From Cricetomys ansorgei (taxonomy: Eukaryota > Chordata > Mammalia > Rodentia > Nesomyidae), in the NCBI GenBank assembly GCA_026225945.1, contig JAMJFZ010000320.1, forward strand, positions 9,380,001 through 9,444,000: a DNA stretch of 64,000 bases. Reading direction: 5' to 3'. Below are positions 38,243 through 46,371 of this stretch, piece after piece. Position 1 is the stretch's first letter; every line of letters starts with the position of its first letter. The notes under the pieces are model-generated. The model saw only the letters and a program-made list of their open reading frames with translations, was not told where the DNA came from and did not search any database. The position numbers and the translations under genes were made by a program.

Positions 38243-38276
38243 CTTCCCACTAGGGTGGGGAAAACACTCTTTGAAG
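38243..38276 (+). repeat. Direct repeat, first copy
   Basis: CTTCCCACTAG, a 2-base link, then a 21-base stretch (38256-38276) identical to 38788-38808. Partner at 38774-38808. Confidence 0.9.
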
Positions 38277-38430
38277 AGGTGATGTGAATATATGCATCTT
38301 ATTTTTAAAAGTTTAATTAAATAAAGATACGTACGGCTCATGTATAAATCCAGGACAAAACAAAAACAAAAACAACACCAACTTCCAGACACACATCCAG
38401 TAAAGACTGGAGTGGCAGTTTCCCAAATGC

Positions 38431-38444
38431 CCACTAGAGGGCAG
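38431..38444 (+). promoter_or_regulatory. CTCF-type motif
   Basis: CCACTAGAGGGCAG fits the CTCF core consensus CCASYAGRKGGCRS at every position. + orientation, so it points toward Igf1, about 4.3 kb upstream of the exon 1 ATG. CTCF marks domain borders and loop anchors; occupancy here is inferred from motif only. Confidence 0.65.
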
Positions 38445-38773
38445 TACGTTTTTTTTTTTTTTTTAAATTCCCAAGGGAAGGGTCTGGGCGGGTTCTAGCC
38501 ATGAGGTTTGGAACTGTTGCCGCCTAGCCCACTTTCTGTCCAATCTGGGACAAGGGCAGTGAGCCCTGGGCTTCTCTCTCTCTAGCAGCCCACGCTCACT
38601 TACCTCTTGCAGTGAAGTCTCCTCTACCAAAAAAGTAAGCCTTTTTTGCACGCAAACCCACATCAGTTTGGTTTCCGTTTCCAGTATCTGTCCTTTTGAC
38701 ATTTCAGAAGAAATCAAATCCAAGTTTGGTGCTGAGAAGAAGTGTTGATTTCTTCGGTGGATTTGTCTTCCCA

Positions 38774-38808
38774 CTTCCCACTAGCTGTGGGGAAAACACT
38801 CTTTGAAG
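38774..38808 (+). repeat. Direct repeat, second copy
   Basis: CTTCCCACTAG, a 3-base link, then 21 bases identical to the first copy, 531 bp away. The CTCF-type motif lies between the copies. Confidence 0.9.
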
Positions 38809-38953
38809 CAGTCACAACCGCTCCCCTGAGCTACAGAACGTCTTTGCAGGACGTTCCCCCCTGAGAAGAACACTTTGAAAACCTAGCAGGCCCCTCCACC
38901 TTTCGCATGTTGAGTTTTGGGGTAAATCCCTTCCCCCTAAGTTCTATATTCTG

Positions 38954-38961
38954 TATAAAAG
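38954..38961 (+). promoter_or_regulatory. TATA-type box without an assigned gene
   Basis: TATAAAAG, a perfect TATA box. Transcription would begin near 38985. An open frame follows (to 39502) but it has no ATG at its head, so no protein is claimed. Could be a non-coding promoter, an LTR relic or chance. Confidence 0.3.
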
Positions 38962-40251
38962 CTCTGCACCTCAGACATTGGATCTCAGTCCAGAACAACC
39001 TTCCCCACAAAGAAAGACCCAAGACAGACGCCACGATTTTCACCAAGTCCTCTGCCTGGTAGCCTTCGGAACCTTTAGGCCTCGCCCTGTATTTGATTCC
39101 CAAAGCCGGGTTCTTCTAAATCTCCATCCAGAACTTCTCCTCTCACCTCCCTCTCCCCCCCCTGCCCCTCTCTTGGCCCTAAATAGACCTTCCTTCTGCT
39201 TTTATGTCACGTGTGCTCCATTATTCTCCTTTTCTCCTCTTCCCCTTCTTCTAGATATTCCCCTCCTCTTGCACATTCCTCTTCCACTTTCATGCTCCCG
39301 CACACTGGCATTAAAATGTGGGCAACAACATTTAAGACACAAATTGTTAATATACCCAACTGTGCAGAGGTGCAACATGACCTTTGAAGGTGACCCCTCT
39401 CCAAGGAACATGGAGAAGATTGGGAATAGGACTCGAGCAAAAAGACCAGGGGCCAGGTATCACCCCATTTTCTGTGACTCTCAGCCAACCTTCACTTCCT
39501 GAAAATGAACACGTTCTTCTTATTTATTTATTTATTTTTTCCTTTTGGGAGAGGTGTCAGAAGTCTTCTAAAGCTGTGGCTTTATGCAAATGCACCACTC
39601 AAGTAGAAGGCTTGAGGGGAGAGTTATTTATATCCAGCAGGCATTACACATGCAAAAGGTGAAACTGTGAATGTGAGTCTCTGTCAGAGGCGTTCTCATG
39701 ATGAGCGCATCCTTGCAGCTAGCTATTTTTGTGGCACACAGCTCCCATAGCTGTTAGATTCTTTTTCCAGACAGGCAACCATATAAGCATTCAGCAGTTT
39801 TAGAATGACCGCGGATAATTCTCTCCAATGGGATTTCCTGACCTGAGCTTTTCCTGAGCGTTAGGTTTACTACCACCTTGAGCTTCGGTGATGGTTACAC
39901 CCTTTGCCTTCTCTCCTAAACAGGTAGCACACCCCATCATTAAAGGTAATGATGTGGCATATTTAAAGGCCTCTTCCATCACATTGACTCCTGGACTTTG
40001 AAAAGAAAATGGACATTTCTCCAGGAATTATTGCCCCCTGCTCTGTGGCTGGCTCACCCTCCCTACTAATACGGATCATTCTCCAGTTTGAAATACATGT
40101 GAAATCACTTCAGGAAATTGCTTCCCCGCCCCCAATAGGAAACTGATAGTTGACATCAGAATGTTTCCACAGCACAGCTGATGACAATTATGAGGCACTG
40201 AAATTCAGTTTTCTTTGATTGTAACATAAACTGGGATTATAAATTAAAACT

Positions 40252-40274
40252 CAATTACCCTTTAAGGGTAATTG
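40252..40274. repeat. Perfect 23-bp palindrome
   Basis: CAATTACCCTT-T-AAGGGTAATTG: 11-bp arms with one central base. Each arm contains a TAAT homeodomain-type core. Confidence 0.9.
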
Positions 40275-41599
40275 GGGTTATAAAACCAAGTGAGTCTCTG
40301 GGTTGACACTGGCCAAGTGATCTACGTGATGGAATGGTATGTGTTCTGTCCTCAGAGCAGTCTTTCAGATGAAACAGTGGAGGATAAGGTACACAGCACA
40401 GAACCCAGGAAGCACAGTAGTCAGAGTCACCAACTTGGAGAAATGTAATAGGCTTCTAGAACATATTGAGTCTCTTGAAGCATGTTCCAACTGCATTGGG
40501 AAGAGGTGACTCAAAGTACTGGCTCACCTGTGAAGGCAACCAGTGGTCGAAGAAAGGAGAGGGTTGCTACCTAAACTTTAGCCTGGACTTGACTCTCCAG
40601 GGACCTCTTAGCTAGGAATGAGTTGAAAACAGGTTTTTGGTTCCGTATCAAGGTACATCCTCAAGGACTCTAAAAGGAGGATGGACTACTTGCTGTTTTT
40701 TGTCTTTCTTTTATTAATGAAAAAGAAAAAGATCTCCATAAGTTGTCATAAATTAAGTGTTTGAAGGGAGCTTGCTAAAGAAAGCCTAGGGTCACTCTAT
40801 GTGCAGGGGTTACCCATACAACTGCAGGCATGCCAGGACCACCTGGTGATATTCCGGTTTGTGTGCTCTCTGAGCTGACCCTACCCACAGGAACTTCCCA
40901 GCCTCTCACATTGCATTCTCTCCTCTACCATTCTCCACTCCCAAAAAGGTTTTCACTTCCTGCCTCCCCGAGAAATCGCTGCCCCCTCACACTGTGCACT
41001 GCTCATATATATCTTAAAACTGCACACACTCAACGCATGGCATGTTTCTGCCTGTTTCATATTCCTTTTCGCTTCTCTAGAGGCATGTGTAGCTGAGCAC
41101 ATGTTAGGTGCTCTCATCAAATGATACCTAACATCACCCACCACTGGAACAGCCCAACTCCAGCTTTCTAATGTTTGTGAATGAAAGGTAAACACTGCTA
41201 TGAAGTATCGGCCACACAGAGAATTGGACTAAGTCCAACGCCCTTGCAAAACCAAACTAGTTTCATTTGAGGACATCCACAATGTCCTACAAGCAGATTT
41301 CCAGCCATAGGACAGCATAAAGAGGCAGATAGAGTTTCCAGCTGACCTCTGTCTCCACTTATGTGTCAGTATCTTCAAATCCCCTCAGAGTCTTGAGAGA
41401 AGGAAGCAAGCATGGTTCATTACAGTCTCCTCCGGGAGACCACACCTGGAGAGACATCCATGGAAAGCACACAGACTAATCTGGGCTTTTGTAACCTTGT
41501 TTCATAATTCACTGTCTTATCTAGTGCCTCTCAAAACCACTGAGAAACAAGTACAAACTGTAGCAACAAAAGATCAGAACTTGGTTCTCTATGGCAAGT

Positions 41600-42395
41600 A
41601 TACATTATAAATAGCGAAACAGCCGGCTTGAACCGCGCTGCCAGCCACTCACCCAGCCGAGGGATTTAAATGACATCATAACCCTGGAGAAGGTATTGCT
41701 AGCCAGCTGGAGTCATTTGGAATACACACACACACACACATACACACAAAAGGAGAAAGAAAACACAGCCACGACACAGACACACACACACACAAATAGC
41801 CAGCAGGAAAATAGTGTGCCCCTCATATACTATTTCCTTGGGGCTAAGGAGGTGACAGATAGCCAGCTTTGTTGAAACAGATCATTTTATTTTTCAGTTG
41901 GTTTCAGAGCTAAGCATAGTCTCTTTCTCTGCACAAAGCATGATACGGTGTCCTGAAGGGAGACAGTCCCCTGCTGCCTGCCCATCTATAGGTTTTGGAA
42001 AATGAGATCATTCTCCTCACTTGACAACTAGGACAAGGGGTCACCTGAGCACTGGCTTTCAAACTAGTTTACCCTGGTCGTTTCAGGGTTAACATCGTTG
42101 GGCTTTCTGGAGATGATCTTTTCTTCCTGTTTCCTAGTCTTTCAAATTTTGCATTTGCCCTAAAATATAAAATTGCTCCCCTGTCCCACTTAGACCCTCC
42201 AATCCTGGTAAGGTACATTAGCAGACATGTGTAACCTTCATGCTCCATGGAAAGTTTATCAGAGAACAGACCCTATTTTCTATGGCAGTGTCAGTATTTA
42301 ATGTCTGCTAACCCTGTCAGTAACACACATTCTTTTAAGGAAAAAAAAAAAAAAAAAAGAAAAGCTTCTGTGCTCCAGTTTTTAAAAGCAAAGGT
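41600..42395 (+). promoter_or_regulatory. Igf1 promoter 1 region
   Basis: The DNA immediately upstream of exon 1. Features seen: TATAAATA at 41607 (too far upstream to serve the exon 1 starts), a GGGATTTAAATGACATCATAA stretch near 41661 that includes a CRE/AP-1-like TGACATCA, two (CA) tracts at 41723-41794, and a run of A at 42341-42358. No TATA box lies at the usual distance from the main exon 1 starts, as expected for promoter 1, which is known to be TATA-less with dispersed initiation. Limits are approximate. Confidence 0.7.
41723..41794. repeat. (CA)n microsatellites in promoter 1
   Basis: Two short CA tracts (41723-41748 and 41775-41794) split by a purine-rich linker. The human IGF1 promoter also carries a polymorphic CA repeat roughly a kilobase upstream of exon 1. 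Position is similar, but common origin is only an inference. Confidence 0.8.
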
Positions 42396-42440
42396 ATGAT
42401 GTTATTTGTCACCGTGCCCAAAAAAGTCCTTACTGGATAA
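42396..42440 (+). other. Upstream ORF 1 in Igf1 exon 1 (14 codons)
   Basis: ATG ATG start, 14 residues (MMLFVTVPKKVLTG), stop TAA at 42438. It is present only in the longest class 1 transcripts. An upstream frame of this length is described in rodent Igf1 exon 1, where longer leaders translate less well. Here it is intact. The peptide has no recognisable domain; any role is most likely through ribosome scanning. Confidence 0.7.
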
Positions 42441-42473
42441 CTTTGCCAGAAGAGGGAGAGAGAGAGAAGGCGA

Positions 42474-42518
42474 ATGTTCCCCCAGCTGTTTCCTGTCTAC
42501 AGTGTCTGTGTTTTGTAG
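42474..42518 (+). other. Upstream ORF 2 in Igf1 exon 1 (14 codons)
   Basis: ATG at 42474, 14 residues (MFPQLFPVYSVCVL), stop TAG at 42516 inside the TTTTGTAGAT stretch. It lies upstream of, or at, the more 3' start sites, so it would be included only in longer transcripts. Start context is moderate (C at -3, T at +4). No known product. Confidence 0.55.
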
Positions 42519-42522
42519 ATAA

Positions 42523-42528
42523 ATGTGA
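42523..42528 (+). other. Minimal upstream ORF 3: AUG followed directly by stop (ATGTGA)
   Basis: ATG at 42523 is followed at once by TGA at 42526. Such start-stop elements make no peptide but can hold initiating ribosomes and lower downstream initiation. It sits five bases after the stop of upstream ORF 2. Confidence 0.6.
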
Positions 42529-42598
42529 GGATTTTCTCTAAATCCCTCTTCTGTTTGCTAAATCTCACTGTCACTGCTAAATTCAGAGCAGATAGAGC

Positions 42599-42607
42599 CT
42601 GCGCAAT
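42599..42607 (+). promoter_or_regulatory. C/EBP-like site in Igf1 exon 1
   Basis: CTGCGCAAT differs by one base from the C/EBP consensus TTGCGCAAT. A C/EBP site inside the untranslated part of exon 1 (footprint HS3D) is known in rodent Igf1 and mediates cAMP and prostaglandin E2 induction in bone cells through C/EBP delta. The position here, about 120 bases before the ATG, fits that element. Identity with HS3D is inferred. Confidence 0.55.
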
Positions 42608-42614
42608 GGAATAA
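42606..42614 (+). other. Minimal upstream ORF 4: ATG GAA TAA
   Basis: Two-codon upstream frame. The start codon overlaps a TGCGCAAT motif (42600-42607) that resembles a C/EBP site. The human leader has the same ATG GAA TAA as I recall it, which suggests conservation. Confidence 0.65.
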
Positions 42615-42629
42615 AGTCCTCAAATTGAA

Positions 42630-42635
42630 ATGTGA
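42630..42635 (+). other. Minimal upstream ORF 5: AUG followed directly by stop (ATGTGA)
   Basis: A second start-stop element, ATG at 42630 and TGA at 42633. It is the last AUG before the main start codon, 92 bases away. It lies within the conserved part of exon 1 present in most class 1 transcripts. Confidence 0.6.
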
Positions 42636-42727
42636 CATTGCCCTAACATCTCTCATCTCTCTGGATTTCTTTTTGCCTCGTTATTCCTGCTCACCAATTC
42701 ATTTCCAGACTTTGTACTTCAGAAGCC

Positions 42728-42790
42728 ATGGGAAAAATCAGCGGTCTTCCAACTCAATTATTTAAGTGCTGCTTCTGCGATCTCCTGAAG
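42728..42790 (+). CDS. Igf1: Igf1 exon 1 coding part (class 1 leader peptide)
   Basis: Encodes 21 residues, [12 protein letters not shown] then KCCFCDLLK, the N-terminal end of the class 1 IGF-1 prepeptide. The start ATG at 42728 has a strong context (G at -3 and G at +4). The frame is open to the donor site AAG|GTAAAT at 42790/42791, and exon 3 continues without a phase shift. With exon 3 this gives a 48-residue prepeptide before mature Gly1. Compared with the human, mouse and rat leaders as I recall them, residue 6 is Gly instead of Ser and residue 19 is Leu instead of Phe; KCCFCD matches human rather than the mouse/rat forms. These changes fall in the N-terminal leader, ahead of the hydrophobic signal core, and should not affect the mature hormone. 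Confidence 0.96.
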
Positions 42791-43575
42791 GTAAATATCT
42801 CTCACTCTTTGAACTCATTGGGGAATTGTATTTAAGCCGTGTGCTGTTTTCTTCTGCCTAGAATTGTTAATTCGCTTTAGGATTTGCATTGTTTCAGAAC
42901 TGGGAGTTATTTACAAATTGCTGAATGTGCAGTTCTGTTCGAGCTGTAAAAAGAGCTCCGGGAGATGAATGCGTTTGCAGAGATATCTGCACGGGTAGAA
43001 ACTATTGCAAGGTACTTATGGTAAACCCTCCACTTCTACAGGGCTTCCACGCCGCCGTTTTAGGAGATTCCTTTAAATCTTGCCTATGGCTCTGGGCTAA
43101 GAAAGCATGGATACGGACTCGAGGTGTGCTTTTTCTTTCACAGGTGCAGGCGTTTGCTTTTTAAAATCATGGTTCGCGTGTCTGCGTCTATGTATGTGTG
43201 CGATTTGTCAGGACTTTATTTGCGAGGCATGTCATAGATTAAAAGTTACATTTTAGATGCTAGGGAAGCTTTTTAAATATGCTTTTTTGGAGCCAAGAAT
43301 CGGGAATTCTCTGCACTTATGCCCAGAAAGTCAAAGTTAGAGTGAAGTTTAATTTGCTTCTCTGAAAAAGAGCTCTTAGACAACTTGCTGTCTTTGCATA
43401 TTCAGAACATTTAAACAGACCCACGCTGCGATCGGAAAGCAGGAGCTTCTGGCGGCTGCTTTTCCAACTTTTCTCTTTGGAAAGGGGAGTTTCGCGGACT
43501 GAGTTTAGGCTTGGATTTCGGGTTGCAAGGACCTGCTCTTAACAACCTTTGCGGTGAAGTCTTTAGGTGAATCTG

Positions 43576-43623
<48 letters not shown>
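43576..43623 (+). repeat. (GCC)16 trinucleotide repeat in Igf1 intron
   Basis: Sixteen uninterrupted GCC units followed by GCT GCT GCG GCT and further imperfect GC-rich triplets. It is intronic to class 1 Igf1 transcripts and about 1.1 kb upstream of exon 2. It yields false poly-Ala and poly-Arg reading frames, which are not genes. Confidence 0.97.
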
Positions 43624-43625
<2 letters not shown>

Positions 43626-44466
43626 TGCTGCGGCTCCCGCGGCTCCCGCGGCCGCTGCTTCTCCCGCTGCTGTCACCGCTGCCGCTGTCAATACTCTGAC
43701 TTCTCCTTTCCGATCTCTGGCCTTAGTTCAAGTTTCCATTCTCAGCAAAATTATATCCTCCCAGACTCGTGTTTTTTCAATTTGCAAGCACTTTCAAGGC
43801 GCTGTCACTGGCTCCTTGAAGGCAGTTGCTGGAGAGCTTAATTCATAAAAGATCCCAGCCGCAGACTGCAGCGTTTCTGTGCTGCCTTCAAATGCTTGGA
43901 CGCTAGGACTTTTATTAGGCAAGTAAGCAGCTTGGGAGTTAGGGAGACAACCCTGTCGAGCACCTAAATCCGACATCCCTGAGATGCCAGCGTGCTCCCG
44001 CCACCTTGCTAGAGTGAAGTCAGCGTTCATATACGCCCTATGGTCTGGCAGCTGGGATTGTGTCTCCCTATTTAAGAGGCTCATCAAAGAGACTGTGGAA
44101 TGTTACCTCGGCATTCACTGCAAGCTTGGAAAATCGTCTCCAAATGAACTTTCTTTCCATGCTGGGTACGCAGAACATTTCAGAAGTGGAGCTAGCGATG
44201 TGCTTTAACTTTTTCCTGTACTTGCAGCAGGAGACGTCTGAAGGGAATTGCTGTGTGGTGGTCTTTGAAACGTAATGCCTTGAGTTGAGCCTAACAGCCT
44301 AGGGCAGTGCCCACAGGGCACAGGCTGGCTTTGTACTATGAGGCTCAAGGTATTTCCCAGTGCTTGAGCCAGGGATAGGTGGGGAAGGAAGGGAAGGAGC
44401 TGAACTTGTATCACTGCCCTGGATAGCCAAAATAGATAGTCATACAATGGAAATCAGTAGCTTCAC

Positions 44467-44514
44467 GGGGGGGGGGGGGGGGCAGGCGGGGAGATAAGGG
44501 GGGGATTGACTCAA
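44467..44514 (+). repeat. G16 homopolymer and G-rich tract upstream of exon 2
   Basis: Sixteen consecutive G (44467-44482), then GGCGGGG and a run of seven G. Four or more G runs within about 50 bases could fold as a G-quadruplex on the + strand. It lies about 200 bp upstream of the likely promoter 2 start zone. Confidence 0.85.
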
Positions 44515-44679
44515 TTCCCAGCTGTGCAATTTGCTTATTGTTTGAATGGACAATAGGCAGTTTACCCAGGCTGGTAGCATACCTGCCTGGGTGTCCAAAT
44601 GTAACTAGATGCTTTCACAAACCCCACCCACAAAACAGCACATGTTTTTTAAGTCCTCAGTTTTCTATTCACATCAGCC

Positions 44680-44744
44680 TCATAATACCCACCCTGACCT
44701 GCTGGGAAAAAGACCCGGAACGTACCAAAATGACTGCACCTCCA
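44680..44744 (+). promoter_or_regulatory. Igf1: Igf1 exon 2 (class 2 first exon), 5' end approximate
   Basis: Alternative first exon used from promoter 2, known mainly from liver and responsive to growth hormone. The right edge is fixed by the donor CCA|GTGAGT at 44744/44745. The left edge is an estimate, because class 2 transcripts start in a cluster some tens of bases upstream of this donor in rodents. The untranslated part is short and contains no upstream AUG in the last 50 bases, in contrast to the AUG-rich exon 1 leader. Class 2 mRNA would therefore be expected to translate more readily. Confidence 0.75.
44730..44744 (+). CDS. Igf1: Igf1 exon 2 coding part (class 2 leader peptide, MTAPP)
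   Basis: Five codons, ATG ACT GCA CCT CCA, ending exactly at a consensus donor GTGAGT. The start has A at -3. Splicing to exon 3 gives MTAPP-IKIHI-M..., a 32-residue prepeptide in place of the 48-residue class 1 form. The phase is identical to exon 1, so both leaders feed the same frame. The coding piece is too short to find by length; it is recognised by position between exons 1 and 3, splice site and in-frame fusion. Confidence 0.88.
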
Positions 44745-46286
44745 GTGAGTACCTTCTTATGACTACCGCCCTCTCGGTTTTACTGGGCACTTTCACTGTG
44801 GTTCAGACATCTGGAATCAATTGATATCCCACTTGTTTAATACAGGAAGGTCTCCGGAAACGTGGATTTGTGGATGATCTTTGAGGAAAGTGTTCTGAGT
44901 TCGGGATTGGGTTTCTTTTGCCCTGTCTTTCTCAGGCTCTTCCTGGTCCTCTTCCTAGCTCATCTATGCTCCCTCTCTGTTCGTTTTCCTTGTGGTTGAC
45001 AAAATAAGAGGCCGAGGAAATGGAGAACATATGGGGAGTCTTGTTTTGAACTTTTTTGACTCCTAGGGAAGTTCGTTATTGTTTTCTGTTTGGGGAACAT
45101 GGTGTGATAAACTCTAGTTCTCTGTGGGTGTGCTGGACTAATCTCTGAGCTAAAGGAAAATGCACTAGAAGTCCTAGAATTGTAAGTACTGTTTCTTATC
45201 AGATAGTGTTTTTTGGTATAATTCCATGCAGAAAGGAAAAGAAAAATTGGTTAAAGCAATTTTCAGTTTTTAAATGCTAGATATATGTATGTCTTGCTGA
45301 CTTAAATTCACTCTCCCTTAGAAGAACTATTAAAATGCAGTTTGTGACAGCTCATGACAGCCTACATTTACAAAGGCTGTGACATTGAGTAATAGTTCCT
45401 GTGGAATTGATCCAAACTAACCATTGCAGGTGCCTGGCCTTCAACACTGTCTGAAACTCAGCAGGGGGAGGGGGCGGTGTTTCAGAAATGGATTGGGTGG
45501 AGTATTGTTCATTCTAGAGCTGATCTGTTGCTAGAGTGTAGGGATGTGTTCTCTAAGACCAATTATGGGGATTATGGGAGTGCCCTTTTGCAAAGAAACA
45601 TGAAGCCCTGTTGGATTGGATTTGTTCTGGTTTCCACAAGAAATACTGAAGGGGAAACTCCCCTTCATTCCTTTAATAACTTAGAGAAATTAGTAGTTAT
45701 TAGCTCATTTCTAGAAAAATCCCATGTCTTTGGTTGTGTAGAGATGGTAGGCTTCCATGCCAAAGTCCTACTGAGAAAACGTACCAAGGGCTTAACTGAG
45801 GTCAAATGTGCTCCTTAATTGCATGTCTTCATGCAATGATGATTTGTAAATAGAGAGTTCCTTTCATCCTCGGCTACTTTACAGGCACTAATTAGACATT
45901 TACCTTGTGCTATCAACAATCAGGGGCTTGGGGTTCTTTGCCTCCTCCAAATGCTAGGCTGAAGATCTGCCCATGAAATTGGAAATTTGTTTAAAATGAC
46001 TGAGCAGAATTTGCCAGTGATGCAGAGCCATTAAGTTGAGAGTTCTCACAGGACAGGGAAAGTGGCCATAAAGTAAATGTTGAAAACGCATTCTCCAGAC
46101 ATGGTGGCATTGAATGAACTTACCCCTACTGTGAGGTTCAAAAAGCCTCTTTTGAAAATTATAGTTTCCAGTGTACCTCCATGACCTCTTTCATGGGGTG
46201 GTCACCTAATACTCTGTTGGCGACTCTTTCCACATTGCTGAAAGCATGTGTGTCTGAAAGAGGTAAAGCCACTAACCTTGGGAGCC

Positions 46287-46371
46287 TTCCTGGAAGAAAG
46301 CGCGTGCTAGTTCCACAAGTAGCAATACGGAAAAGTGGAATGTCACCTTAGTATTTGTCTGCTTCTTAGAA
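46287..46371 (+). promoter_or_regulatory. Paired STAT5-type sites in Igf1 intron 2
   Basis: TTCCTGGAA at 46287-46295 and TTCTTAGAA at 46363-46371, both perfect TTCNNNGAA palindromes, 76 bp apart start to start. In rat liver, growth hormone induces STAT5b binding at a pair of sites in intron 2 within DNase-hypersensitive site HS7, which drives Igf1 transcription. Position in the gene, number of sites and spacing all fit that element. Assignment to HS7 is inferred from position; binding is not shown by sequence. Confidence 0.72.

Larger units (their letters stand above)
36915..41599. other. Intergenic DNA upstream of Igf1 promoter 1
   Basis: No protein gene. Holds the (TG) repeat at 37279, a 34-bp near-identical direct repeat (38243 and 38774), a CTCF-type motif (38431), a TATAAAAG box (38954), TTTA steps at 39519-39540 and a 23-bp palindrome (40252). 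SINE and LINE content is low. Confidence 0.55.
42396..42727 (+). promoter_or_regulatory. Igf1: Igf1 exon 1 5' untranslated region with upstream AUGs
   Basis: The stretch from about 42511 (TTTTGTAGATAAATG) to the ATG closely follows the human IGF1 class 1 leader as I know it, with only scattered changes. The part left of 42511 belongs to longer class 1 transcripts that start upstream. Transcription from promoter 1 is known to begin at several dispersed sites, so mRNAs will carry different amounts of this leader. It contains five upstream reading frames (listed separately). All of them stop before 42728, and none overlaps the main start codon. No AUG occurs between 42636 and the main ATG, which leaves about 90 bases for ribosomes to become competent to reinitiate. 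The exact 5' end cannot be read from the sequence. Confidence 0.85.
42791..44679 (+). other. Igf1: Igf1 intron between exon 1 and exon 2, including promoter 2 upstream DNA
   Basis: About 1.9 kb, starting with donor GTAAAT at 42791. No further exon is recognised. It contains the (GCC)16 tract at 43576-43623, followed by GC-rich imperfect GCT/GCG triplets to about 43690, and a 16-base G run at 44467. The last few hundred bases before 44680 should hold the promoter 2 elements. I see no clear TATA box at a fitting distance. Exon 1 transcripts skip exon 2, so the class 1 intron runs to 47643. Confidence 0.85.

Noticed and set aside
38978..39502. 174-codon open frame, + strand, just after a TATA box
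   Set aside because: It begins with TTG, not ATG, and is Pro/Leu/Ser-rich because of C-rich DNA. No domain recognised.
40031..40045. CCCCCTGCT stretch resembling a reverse CTCF core
   Set aside because: Three mismatches to the consensus, including at two strongly conserved G positions.
43554..43848. Poly-Arg and poly-Ala open frames
   Set aside because: Products of the (GCC)16 repeat read in different frames, inside an intron.
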